Below, one piece after another: positions 1 through 7,505 of a stretch of DNA of 64,000 bases. Under the pieces are notes generated by a model. The model saw only the letters and a program-made list of their open reading frames with translations. It did not search any database and had not been told where the DNA came from. Numbering within the stretch: position 1 is the stretch's first letter; each line of letters opens with the position of its first letter. The translations under genes and the position numbers were made by a program. Origin of the DNA: Chloroflexota bacterium (GTDB taxonomy: Bacteria > Chloroflexota > UBA11872 > VXOZ01); assembly GCA_022824225.1 (NCBI GenBank), contig JAJEAH010000007.1, positions 46,613 to 110,612 on the forward strand, read 5' to 3'.

Positions 1-61
1 TGGTATATGTAGGTCCCAACTTTCCGATTCCGCTCCGAGGTCGAACGTCCCTATTCCCAAA

Positions 62-395
62 TCCGCTCCGAGGTAGCGCGGGGGCATGTCCCCCGCGCTT
101 TCGCAGTGTGTGCCCTGAGCCCGGTAGCGCGAGGGCTTGTCCCTAATGCTGTCGCATCAAGTTCTTGCCTTGGGCTACCATGGTAATCTGTGTTGCTAAG
201 GCAATTGACACTCAGTTTCGCTGCCGTAGGGGCACGACATGTCGTTCCCCTACGGCAGCTTGAAAACCCAAGTGGGGACTGTCTATTGCTCGCTTTCAAC
301 TCTAATGCGTCACCATTGGGGATTGTCCCCCGCTCTTTCGCAGTGTGTACACTGAGCCCCGTAGCGCGGGGGCTTGTCCCCCGCCTCTTCACAAT
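62..395. repeat. Cluster of short palindromic repeats (GTAGCGC family)
   Basis: At least four imperfect copies of a unit beginning GTAGCGC, followed by a G-rich arm, a short ATGT/TTGT-type loop and a C-rich complementary arm, then a CTTTCGCA or CTCTTC tail (near 74-110, 122-160, 318-345 and 360-390). The last copy ends about 40 bp before the first gene. No coding signal is seen in bases 1-427. The ORF-track lines here run through the repeats and are not believable proteins. Confidence 0.7.
220..259. repeat. 40-bp near-perfect palindrome
   Basis: GCTGCCGTAGGGG and its exact complement CCCCTACGGCAGC flank a second inverted pair ACGAC/GTCGT, with a single C/T mismatch between them. Such REP-like hairpins are common intergenic repeats in Chloroflexi and cyanobacteria. 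Function is unknown; it would form a strong hairpin on either strand. Confidence 0.75.
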
Positions 396-427
396 GCGTG
401 CATCCAGATCGAGAAGGGAAAACCCAG

Positions 428-1090
428 ATGCTCATCGACACCGCCCAATTCAAGACGAACCACCTCGCCAATGATGCCGTGCTTCCACCCGAGAAGACCG
501 CGCTCATCATCGTGGACATGATGCGCCGCTTCTGCGATCCCGCGTGGCTGTCCGGCGGCAATACCGAGAGCGAGCGCTGGTTTACTTCAAAGCTGCAAAC
601 CGTGATCCCCAATCTGCGCGCGATCCTCGATGCCTTTCGCGCTGCCGGGGGCCTCGTGGTCCACGTCGTAAACGCTAAGTGGACCGCGGCCGCCCGCGAG
701 GCCGTGCCCTACCAGCGGGGACGCGAATACGATTACTTTGACTCCCACGCCATGTCGGTGGTTGACGAGCTTGCCCCGCAACGCGACGAGATCATCGTTC
801 GCAAGCTGACGAGTTCCGCCTTCACGGGCACGGGCCTCGACTACATGCTGAACAATGCCGGCATACGGAACGTCGTTCTCACCGGCCAATACGGCGGCGC
901 GTGCGTCTTCTACAGCCTTATCCAAAGCCGGGAGTACGGCTTTACCAACTATTGGCCCACCGACGCCATCCTCCATGCCTCAGCCCTAGACCAAGCCATG
1001 ATCACGCCGCTGGTTGGCACGCGCTGGGCCACTTTGGCTACTGCAGCACAGATTTCGCAGGCAGTCACCGGCAAACGCGCCTTGGCATGA
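428..1090 (+). CDS. Isochorismatase-family cysteine hydrolase
   Basis: 220-residue protein of the isochorismatase/N-carbamoylsarcosine amidase fold, which hydrolyses amide or ester bonds in small metabolites in the cytosol. The family triad is visible: Asp30 in ALIIVDMM, Lys126 in VRKLTSS and Cys159 in YGGACVF. The ATG at 428 is preferred over the ORF-track start at 374 because a GAGAAGGGAA purine tract lies just upstream and the extra 18 residues come from a palindromic repeat. The gene stands alone, so the substrate cannot be told. Its 3' end is copied in a tandem repeat beyond the stop codon. Confidence 0.85.
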   Translation: MLIDTAQFKTNHLANDAVLPPEKTALIIVDMMRRFCDPAWLSGGNTESERWFTSKLQTVIPNLRAILDAFRAAGGLVVHVVNAKWTAAAREAVPYQRGREYDYFDSHAMSVVDELAPQRDEIIVRKLTSSAFTGTGLDYMLNNAGIRNVVLTGQYGGACVFYSLIQSREYGFTNYWPTDAILHASALDQAMITPLVGTRWATLATAAQISQAVTGKRALA

Positions 1091-1172
1091 CTTTTCGCAG
1101 GCAATCACCGGCCTATGCGCCCTGGCATGACTTTTGGCAGGCAATCACCGGCCAATGCGCCTTGGCATGGCT
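1053..1172. repeat. Three tandem 40-bp repeats covering the end of the isochorismatase gene
   Basis: Units start at 1053, 1093 and 1133 (TTTCGCAGGCAGTCACCGGC and close variants). The first unit encodes the last residues and stop codon of the upstream gene. The two following units are non-coding because 40 is not a multiple of three. Copies differ at a handful of bases. Confidence 0.85.
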
Positions 1173-1212
1173 AACTGCGGCAGGCGCTTAAGCCGACTTC
1201 CGGCAAGCTGTT

Positions 1213-1560
1213 GGATGTACGAGCGGCCCGCTCCGTTGCGAATGTACGGGCGGCCCAATCCGTTTCGAATGTACGGGCGGTCCGTCATTCCCGTGAAAAC
1301 GGGAATCCATCTTCTCTTCGCTCAACCAAGTTTCCCGCCCTGTGCCGCGCACCGAGAGTTCGCGGCCCTGCTCGCGTTCCCTTGACATTTCAAATGTTCG
1401 GGCAGCCCAATCCGTTTCGATCGTACGGGCGGCCCAATCCGTCATTCCCGTGAAAGCTCACCCTCGCACTTGATACGGGGGCGGGAATCCATCTTCTCTC
1501 ATCTCAACCAACTTTCCCACCTGTGCCGCGCACCGAGAGTTTGCCGCTCTGCTCGCGTCT
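1213..1560. repeat. Long imperfect duplication with ATTCCCG palindromes
   Basis: Several copies of a ~27-bp unit (GTACGGGCGGCCCAATCCGT) alternate with two copies of a longer block. Each block contains an inverted repeat of the GTCATTCCCGTGAAA...GGGAATCC type, followed by a near-identical ~80-bp stretch with CTGTGCCGCGCACCGAGAGTT. Apart from these repeats I see no gene between 1091 and the promoter at 1640. Confidence 0.7.
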
Positions 1561-1639
1561 CCTTGCCGCACCAACAGGCTCCGGACATACTGCTTGCTGC
1601 AACGTCAGCATCCACACTTCGGCACAACTCCTTCCCGCC

Positions 1640-1688
1640 TTGACACTCGGCACACGTACTGTTAATCTGCAACCAACCGGCTGGTTGG
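1640..1688 (+). promoter_or_regulatory. Promoter and inverted repeat of the first solute-binding protein gene
   Basis: TTGACA (1640-1645), a 17-bp spacer and TAATCT (1663-1668) make a good sigma70-type promoter. At the expected transcription start sits a perfect inverted repeat CCAACC-GGCT-GGTTGG (1673-1688). It could be a repressor operator or an mRNA 5' hairpin. Start of translation is 24 bp further on. Confidence 0.55.
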
Positions 1689-1711
1689 AGCATCCACAAA
1701 GGAGCAGTCCT

Positions 1712-3097
1712 ATGACACGGCGCAAGATGCTAATCGGACTCGGATCCGGCGCGGGACTGGCGCTGCTGGCGGCCTGCGGTCAGGCGGCAACCCTGGCCGA
1801 AGCGGCTCCCGAAGACGCAGAAGAGATGGAGCCCAAGGCTGCCGCGGAAGAAGCCCCTGAAGTTGAAGCCTATGAGATTAGAGTCTTTACGACTTCGGTT
1901 TGGCGCCTCGACGAGGGCATCGGGCTAGAGGTGGTGCAGGAGATAGAGGCACTGAATCCCGGCATCACCGTGAACGCGACTACCGAGAGCGGCAATCGCA
2001 TGGATAAGATGGTTACCGCCGTTTCCGGTGGATTTCCGCTCGACGTAGGTCAGGCGGGATTCTGGCAGGCGCAGACCGTCGCGGTCTTGGGCGCGGCGCA
2101 GCCGATAGATCGCTTTATGCGGACTTCAGAAGTCATCAAGCGCGAAGAGATTTGGCCCGCCCTCTTGCGGGCGCTTACCTGGGAAGGCGAGACGTACGGT
2201 ATGCCGTTTGGCCCGGACGTGCGTTTTCTCTACAACAACGACCAGGTCTACATTCAGAGCGGTCTCGACCCGGAGGTCTTGCCCGAAACGTGGGAGGACC
2301 TGGAGGAGGTCGTCAAGGCCACGTTTCGCAAGAGCGGAGACCAGATTGAAGTGATGGGTATCGACCTGCTGCGCGGCACCGGCGGCACCCACCTGTGGCT
2401 CGTGCCCATGTGGCAGCTTGGTGGCGAGACTACTGCCGAGGACGGTCGCACCATCACCATCGATACGCCGCAGGCCCTGGAAGCCCTGACGTGGATCAAG
2501 CAACTCTACGATATGCAGGACGGCTTCGCGGCGCGCGACGCCTTCTGGGGAGATCTGGGCCGCTATCCACAGTATCACCAGTTGTGGGCCGATGGCCGCG
2601 TTGCCAACCAATTCATCACCGGCTCCGAGCGGAACACGATCATCAAGCCCAATTACCCGGACGTGGAATTCCATTGGGCCCCGTTGCCGCGGCCTGCTAC
2701 GGGAGAGTACCGCACGTACGGCGGCTGCCATACCTGGTTCCTCACCGTGGCTTCCCCAGACCCGGACAAGGGTTGGAAGTTCCTTGAGCACTTTGGCGCG
2801 CGCGACGTGAACATTCGCTGGTCGCGGCACTTTGACCGCTTGCCAATCAGACCCGACGTCGCCGCCGACCCTGAGTATATTCAGGGCGACGACTTTGTGG
2901 AGTTCCAGGGCCAACTGATGGAAGGCCACCGCTTCATCCTCTACGCTCCCGGCGCTCCCGGCATCTTGCCGCTCAACAACCGGTTTATCCCGGATGTGCT
3001 CACCGGCGCAATCACTGCCCAGGAAGCGCTCAAGGAAGCGCAAGTGGCAATGCAGACGGTGCTTGATGACTTCCTGAGTGAGCACGGCGCATCCTAG
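1712..3097 (+). CDS. Extracellular solute-binding lipoprotein (sugar ABC type), paralog 1
   Basis: 461-residue periplasmic or surface-anchored binding protein of the family 1 (MalE-like) fold. The N-terminus MTRRKMLIGLGSGAGLALL has a twin-arginine-like signal ending in the lipobox LAAC, followed by an acidic Ala/Glu linker. The ATG at 1712 has AAAGGAGCAG upstream; the ORF-track start at 1523 lies in repeats and upstream of the promoter. It is closely similar over its whole length to the next gene, for example at VFTTS, GLEVVQE and HFDRLPIR. No permease or ATPase gene adjoins it, so either a distant transporter is shared or it works as a stand-alone receptor. Ligand unknown. Confidence 0.85.
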   Translation: MTRRKMLIGLGSGAGLALLAACGQAATLAEAAPEDAEEMEPKAAAEEAPEVEAYEIRVFTTSVWRLDEGIGLEVVQEIEALNPGITVNATTESGNRMDKMVTAVSGGFPLDVGQAGFWQAQTVAVLGAAQPIDRFMRTSEVIKREEIWPALLRALTWEGETYGMPFGPDVRFLYNNDQVYIQSGLDPEVLPETWEDLEEVVKATFRKSGDQIEVMGIDLLRGTGGTHLWLVPMWQLGGETTAEDGRTITIDTPQALEALTWIKQLYDMQDGFAARDAFWGDLGRYPQYHQLWADGRVANQFITGSERNTIIKPNYPDVEFHWAPLPRPATGEYRTYGGCHTWFLTVASPDPDKGWKFLEHFGARDVNIRWSRHFDRLPIRPDVAADPEYIQGDDFVEFQGQLMEGHRFILYAPGAPGILPLNNRFIPDVLTGAITAQEALKEAQVAMQTVLDDFLSEHGAS

Positions 3098-3313
3098 CTG
3101 CCGGCGAGTTGCGGATTATTCCGCCGCTGCTTGCGAAACGGCACAGCCTCAAAGGCGAAGCGCGATGGTCAAGCCGGCCGCGGTTCGCCACGGTTCGAAT
3201 TTGACGTGAGCTAGTAGCGCTTCACACCATGCCGGGCAGAAAGATCTCTCGGGCGGCCTGCTCCCTTGCTGCTGGCACGTGCCTGCCGCTAGGCGGGGAT
3301 GAATAGGTATTCC

Positions 3314-3349
3314 TTGACAGTAACGAAAACCAGTGGTAGCCTGCTACCA
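3314..3349 (+). promoter_or_regulatory. Promoter with overlapping inverted repeat, second solute-binding protein gene
   Basis: TTGACA (3314-3319), a 17-bp spacer and a weak TAGCCT (3337-3342). The perfect inverted repeat TGGTAG-CCTG-CTACCA (3334-3349) overlaps the -10 box. This is the same 6+4+6 geometry as at the upstream paralog but a different sequence. It looks like an operator; no regulator gene is adjacent. Confidence 0.5.
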
Positions 3350-3385
3350 GCTAGTTACAGCATGCAGATTGGGAGGCCATTTAGC

Positions 3386-4774
3386 ATGATGACACGACGT
3401 AGAATGCTACTCGGACTGGGTTCCGGCGCCGGTCTGGCGTTGTTGGCGGCCTGTGGCCAAGCGTCAACTATGACCGAAGAGGCGCCGGCAGCCGAGGAAA
3501 AAATGGAGCCCAAGGCGGAAGAACAACCCGCCGCTCCCGAGGCGTATGAAATCCGAGTCTTCACGACTTCACGGTGGGACCTTAGCCAAGGACTTGGCTT
3601 GGAAGTCGTGCAGGAACTCGAGGAAGCCAACCCCGACATCACGGTCAATGCCACCGTTGAAACCGGCAACCGCATGGACAAGATGGTTACGTCCGTGGCC
3701 GCCGGTTTTGGGCTCGACGTAGGTCAAGCGGGATCGTGGCAAGCGCAGACTCTGGCCGTACTCAAAGTGCCCCACGGCCTCGACTCCTACATGGCAACCT
3801 CCGACGTCATCAAGAAAGAAGAGATTTGGGAGTCCCTGCGCGGTGACTTGCAGTGGAAGAACGTGGTCCAGGGCATGCCGTTCGGCCCGGACATCCGCTT
3901 CCTCTACGTGGGGAACAAAGCCTATCTGGACGCCGGCCTCGACCCTGAGAGTCCACCGGCATCTTGGACGGACCTCGAGGACGCGATTTCTACGATCTAC
4001 ACCGTGAGCGGCGATAAGATCGAGAAGCTGGGGTTCGATCCCTTGCGCGGCACGGGCGGCAACCACCTTTGGATGGTGCCCATGTGGCAGTTGGGCGGCG
4101 AGACTACCTCGCCTGAGGGTCTGGTCACGCTCGACACCCCCGAAGCTGAAGAAGCCTTGAACTGGCAGAAGCGGAACATCTTCGACGCCCAGGGCGGGTA
4201 CAATCAGGTGCTGGAATTCTGGGGCGAGGCCGCGGGCTATCCCGCGTATTTCCAGCCCTTCTTCCAGGGCGTGGTCGGCAACATGCACCTCACCAACTCT
4301 GAGCGCGCCGGTCAGATTCTGCCCAATCAGCCGGACTTCGAGTTTTCCTATGGCCCCTATCCGGTGCCCGAAGGCGGACGCCAGGCGGGCTACGGCGGCT
4401 GCCACACCTGGTATCTGACCGTGGACTCGGCCCAACCGGAAAAAGCCTGGAAGTTCCTGGAGCATTTCGGCAGCAGTGACGTGAATATTCGCTGGGCGCT
4501 CCACTTTGATCGTCTGCCCATCCGGGCCGACGTTGCGGAGTCCGAGGAGTACCACCAGGGCGACGACTTCGTGCGCTTCTCCGCCGGCATGATGCAGCAT
4601 CGCCGGTTCGTCATCCCGTTGCCGGGCGCGCCCCAGGTGCTTAGTTTCGTCAACGGCTTCGTGCCGGACGTCATGGCCGGCAACCGCACGATCCCCGAAG
4701 CGCTCAAGGAAGCCGAGGAGCAGGTCCAGACCATCCTCGACGACTTCCTGGAAGAGCACGGCGAAACGCGGTAG
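3386..4774 (+). CDS. Extracellular solute-binding lipoprotein (sugar ABC type), paralog 2
   Basis: 462-residue binding lipoprotein and tandem paralog of the preceding gene. MMTRRRMLLGLGSGAGLALL plus lipobox LAAC gives a Tat-like lipoprotein signal, followed by a Glu/Pro/Ala linker and a mature family 1 binding domain from about residue 60. Start chosen at ATG 3386 (ATG 3389 also possible) because GGGAGG lies 9 bp upstream; the ORF-track start at 3299 precedes the promoter. It has its own promoter and a strong terminator, so the two paralogs are separately transcribed. No permease is nearby. Specificity cannot be read from sequence. Confidence 0.85.
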   Translation: MMTRRRMLLGLGSGAGLALLAACGQASTMTEEAPAAEEKMEPKAEEQPAAPEAYEIRVFTTSRWDLSQGLGLEVVQELEEANPDITVNATVETGNRMDKMVTSVAAGFGLDVGQAGSWQAQTLAVLKVPHGLDSYMATSDVIKKEEIWESLRGDLQWKNVVQGMPFGPDIRFLYVGNKAYLDAGLDPESPPASWTDLEDAISTIYTVSGDKIEKLGFDPLRGTGGNHLWMVPMWQLGGETTSPEGLVTLDTPEAEEALNWQKRNIFDAQGGYNQVLEFWGEAAGYPAYFQPFFQGVVGNMHLTNSERAGQILPNQPDFEFSYGPYPVPEGGRQAGYGGCHTWYLTVDSAQPEKAWKFLEHFGSSDVNIRWALHFDRLPIRADVAESEEYHQGDDFVRFSAGMMQHRRFVIPLPGAPQVLSFVNGFVPDVMAGNRTIPEALKEAEEQVQTILDDFLEEHGETR

Positions 4775-4806
4775 CAGGTTCCAGAAGCTTGACCGATAGT
4801 CAACGA

Positions 4807-4835
4807 GGGAGGAGGCCACGCGGCCTCCTCCCTTT
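4807..4835 (+). terminator. Intrinsic terminator after the solute-binding protein gene
   Basis: Perfect 11-bp stem GGGAGGAGGCC / GGCCTCCTCCC with an ACGC loop, followed by TTT, 32 bp after the stop codon. Its position argues against the ORF-track start of the next gene at 4789, which would run through it. Confidence 0.75.
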
Positions 4836-4857
4836 GCACGAAAAGGGAAGGTGGCGC

Positions 4858-6000
4858 GTGGAAAGCAAAGACCCTATCCTCACCGGCGCTGACGTAGAAC
4901 CGTACCGGCGTCAACTGTTCGAGTCGTATGACGGCTGGCTTATGCGCCAGTGCCGCGAACGCTACGATGCGCGCGGCGAACGCTGGCAGCGGGACTATTC
5001 CAGTCCGCAAGCGTATTCACGTTCGGTTGCCCCCAATCGCGAGCGTTTGCTTGCCCTGATCGGCGGCTGGCCCTGGGAGCGCGTACCGCTGCAACCGCAG
5101 ATCGAGGAAATAGCCGTCACGGATTCCTATACGGCATCGCGGGTCTACTACACGTCATTCGACGACGTGCGGGTAGACGCCATCCTCATTCGGCCCCATG
5201 GCGACGGCCCGTTTCCGGCGGTGCTCGCCCAGCATGGTGTCAACCACACACCGGAGCAGATTTGCGGCTTCTGCGATCCGGAATATAGCGCCGCGTACCA
5301 CGAGATTGGCGTGCGCCTTGCCAAGCACGGCTACGTCGTCATCGCGCCGCGCATGATCGGCGGGTACGGTGAAGATCGCTACAACGTGCCGAATATCCCC
5401 TCGCTCCGCACACAGGAACAGGGACGTTCGCAGAACCAGATTCACCGCAAGGCGCTTCTCATCAGCCAGACTATCCAAGCGCTGGAGTACTTCACGCTTT
5501 CCCGCGCCGTGGACTACCTGGAATCCATGCCTGAAGTGGACAACGACCGCATCGGCCTCTATGGGCTTTCGCGGGGCGGCCGCGCTGCCCTTTGGGTGGG
5601 CGCGCTGGAGGAGCGCTTGCAGGCGGTGGTCTCATCGGCGTGGTTCAATGAGCGCTTCAGCAAGATGCTGCAGCCGGACATTGTCAACGGCGGGTCATTC
5701 ATCGAGACCTCGTCAGAGTTCCAGTTCATTCCCGGTCTCTTTCATGAGTTTGGCGACGCCGACATCGCCTCGCTCATCTGCCCGCGCGCTTTCTTTGTCG
5801 AGGACGGCAAGCACGACGGCGCGGTGTGGTGGCCCAACGCCATTCAGGAGTTCAAGCTCGTGGAGGAATTCTACGCGCAACTCGGCATCCCGGAAAAGTG
5901 CGGCATCCGCATCCACGAGTTCGGTCACGAGACTGAACCGGAAGACGAGATCACCGACATCCAGGCCGTGGCGTTCCTGGACCGCTGGCTGAAGAGCTAG
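4858..6000 (+). CDS. Alpha/beta hydrolase (dienelactone hydrolase / acetyl-xylan-esterase-like)
   Basis: 380-residue serine hydrolase without a signal peptide, so probably cytosolic. The nucleophile elbow is GLYGLSRGGRAA (GxSxGG). A candidate acid lies in FVEDGKHDG and the catalytic His in HEFGHETEPED near the C-terminus. The N-terminal ~90 residues resemble the lid/helical region of large acyl esterases. GTG 4858 is chosen because AAGGGAAGG precedes it by 7 bp and the upstream TTG at 4789 overlaps a terminator. The neighbouring sugar-binding proteins suggest deacylation of a carbohydrate derivative, but this is only context. Confidence 0.75.
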   Translation: MESKDPILTGADVEPYRRQLFESYDGWLMRQCRERYDARGERWQRDYSSPQAYSRSVAPNRERLLALIGGWPWERVPLQPQIEEIAVTDSYTASRVYYTSFDDVRVDAILIRPHGDGPFPAVLAQHGVNHTPEQICGFCDPEYSAAYHEIGVRLAKHGYVVIAPRMIGGYGEDRYNVPNIPSLRTQEQGRSQNQIHRKALLISQTIQALEYFTLSRAVDYLESMPEVDNDRIGLYGLSRGGRAALWVGALEERLQAVVSSAWFNERFSKMLQPDIVNGGSFIETSSEFQFIPGLFHEFGDADIASLICPRAFFVEDGKHDGAVWWPNAIQEFKLVEEFYAQLGIPEKCGIRIHEFGHETEPEDEITDIQAVAFLDRWLKS

Positions 6001-6028
6001 CACGGCCGGGGCGCATGTGCGGGAGCTT

Positions 6029-6300
6029 CGGTAGCGTAGGTTTGGAACCTACAGCTTCCTGCCGGTGCCCGTAGCGCAGGTTCGCTAACTGCGGCTTCCC
6101 ACCGGCTCCGGTAGCGCAGGTTTGTAACCTGCGTCTTCGTCCTAGCCCCAGGGCCATTGCCCCCGGACATTTACCTCAAACGCCACACAAGAAACCACCA
6201 TGCCGCGCTTACGAAATCTCTTCATCGATCCCCGCGTCGTGCTCAAACGCGACGAATCAATCGGCACGACTTCCGGTAGCGCAGGTTCGGAACCGGCGCG
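6029..6300. repeat. Four GTAGCGCAGG-type palindromic repeats
   Basis: Copies near 6029, 6070, 6110 and 6274 read GGTAGCGCAGGTTTGTAACC or close variants, followed by TGCG-type arms and CTTC. They share the GTAGCGC and CTTC borders with the repeats at 62-395, but both stem arms have changed together. The fourth copy lies just upstream of, or inside, the HMA reading frame. Confidence 0.7.
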
Positions 6301-6310
6301 TGCCGGAGAA

Positions 6311-6565
6311 ATGGACGTCCACGTCGCCGGCCTCGCCTGCACGAGCATATGAGTGCGCCGCACGCAAGAGGGCCTGGCGTCACTCCCGGGGGTCCAGGAC
6401 ATCACCTTCGATCCCGCTGACGATACGTTCACCGTCCGCTATACCGGCGCTGAACTCACGCGCGCCAGGGTTGAGGCAGCTATGCGCGCCCAGGTGGTAG
6501 CCAAGCCGGTGCGGAAATTGCTCGATCTGATTGGCCGACCTTTTCGGCATGATGCGGACGCCTGA
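6311..6565 (+). pseudogene. Heavy-metal-associated (HMA/CopZ-like) small protein with in-frame TGA: candidate selenoprotein or pseudogene
   Basis: ATG 6311 opens MDVHVAGLACTSI, then TGA (6350-6352), then VRRTQEGLASLPGV and onward in the same frame to TGA 6563-6565. This matches an HMA metallochaperone: V-x-G-x-x-C before the TGA, then V...L..LPGV after it. The frame is also open upstream to ATG 6200. Counting back from LPGV, the TGA sits exactly where the second Cys of GMxCxxC belongs, although one extra residue separates it from the first Cys. A hairpin (GAGTG-CGCC / GGCG-T-CACTC, 6351-6385) begins at the TGA. Because selC is in this window, Sec insertion (CxxxU) is possible. A nonsense mutation of TGC/TGT is the plainer alternative, as is translation of only the 3' part. 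Confidence 0.5.
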
Positions 6566-6946
6566 CTGCGGTGCGTCCGGCCTCCTAGTTGCGTTTTGCT
6601 CACATTCAACAAAACCAGCCGCGCACGGCGGCCTGCTCCCCCGCTCACACTGCGACAAGCTCAGTGCGAACGGGGGAGCAGGTCGTCCTGCCGGAGTGGT
6701 GGAAGCTCCGCATTGCCGTGTTAAAGTTGAAGAACCAGCGCGCCGACTTGCCGGTGTGGTGGAACCAGCGCGCCGCAATATCAGAATTGTGGCATGAGCG
6801 CCCCGCCATGTCGGAGCGTTGACACTTGCGCGTCGCCAAGTCTCGCGCCATGCCCAGCACGACCTCGCGCTGCAGCAATGAACAGTTGCAGGCCTGGTTT
6901 TGAAACTGGCAGGACACGTGGGGAACACTCAGCCCAAACGAACCGC
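6566..6946. repeat. Non-coding stretch with strong inverted repeat
   Basis: CCTGCTCCCCCG (6632-6643) and CGGGGGAGCAGG (6671-6682) form a perfect 12-bp inverted repeat around a CTCAGTGCGAACGG motif. The following 150 bp hold degenerate repeats of GTGGTGGAACCAGCGCGCC. No gene is recognised. Confidence 0.55.
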
Positions 6947-7345
6947 CAACTGTCATTCTGAGGAGCGCAGCGACGAAGAATCTAGTGTGCTGGGTTCACG
7001 AGATTCCGCGAACCTTGTTCGACGCTCCGCTCGGAATGACAGACGACGCGGCCCTCGCGTTTCCCTCTCAGATACGCTCATTCGCCCGCCTCTTTCAGCA
7101 CACAAATGGCATATTCGCGCTCGGCATAGCTCGGCTCGGCTCCACTCGGCATGGCACGCCTTCGCTCGGAATAACAATACTGCGCACAACGCGGCACGGC
7201 TCCACTCGGAACGACAATTCTGCGCCCGGCAAGACACGGCTTTGTTCGGAGTGACATCTTCACGCTCACCGTGGCGGGACCCGTCCGAAACGACATCTTC
7301 ACGTCCGGCATGGCACGGCTCCACTCGGAACGACGGGTACGCCGC
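6947..7345. repeat. CATTCTGAGGAG palindrome plus degenerate tandem array
   Basis: 6953-7050 is one copy of the palindromic element with borders CATTCTGAGGAGCGCAGCGA and GCTCGGAATGACA. 7047-7112 is a ~70-bp block that recurs at 33560-33632. 7120-7340 is a degenerate array of CACGGCTCCACTCGGAACGA-like units. The 7346-7505 stretch holds no recognisable gene or riboswitch. Confidence 0.65.
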
Positions 7346-7505
7346 CTGCGTGACCTGCAAGCCTACATGCCCGTAACCCCCACGCCGCTTGTGTCTGCTC
7401 GCGATAGGGGCTACAGTGAGGCAGACGGCGATACTCCCGCGCCAGCCCATGCCGCCAGCGCCGGTCATCCAGGTTCCGCAGCGAAGCCAGACAGGACGAA
7501 CTTCC

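Noticed and set aside
3569-4819. 416-codon minus-strand ORF opposite the second solute-binding protein gene
   Set aside because: Shadow frame; the plus strand has signal peptide, ribosome site, promoter and terminator.
6200-6310. N-terminal extension of the HMA ORF from ATG 6200
   Set aside because: Frame is open, but part of it is a palindromic repeat and HMA proteins usually start a few residues before the metal motif, so ATG 6311 was used.
7346-7505. SAM or cobalamin riboswitch before the MetE-like gene
   Set aside because: Looked for B12-box and SAM-I core motifs; none present.
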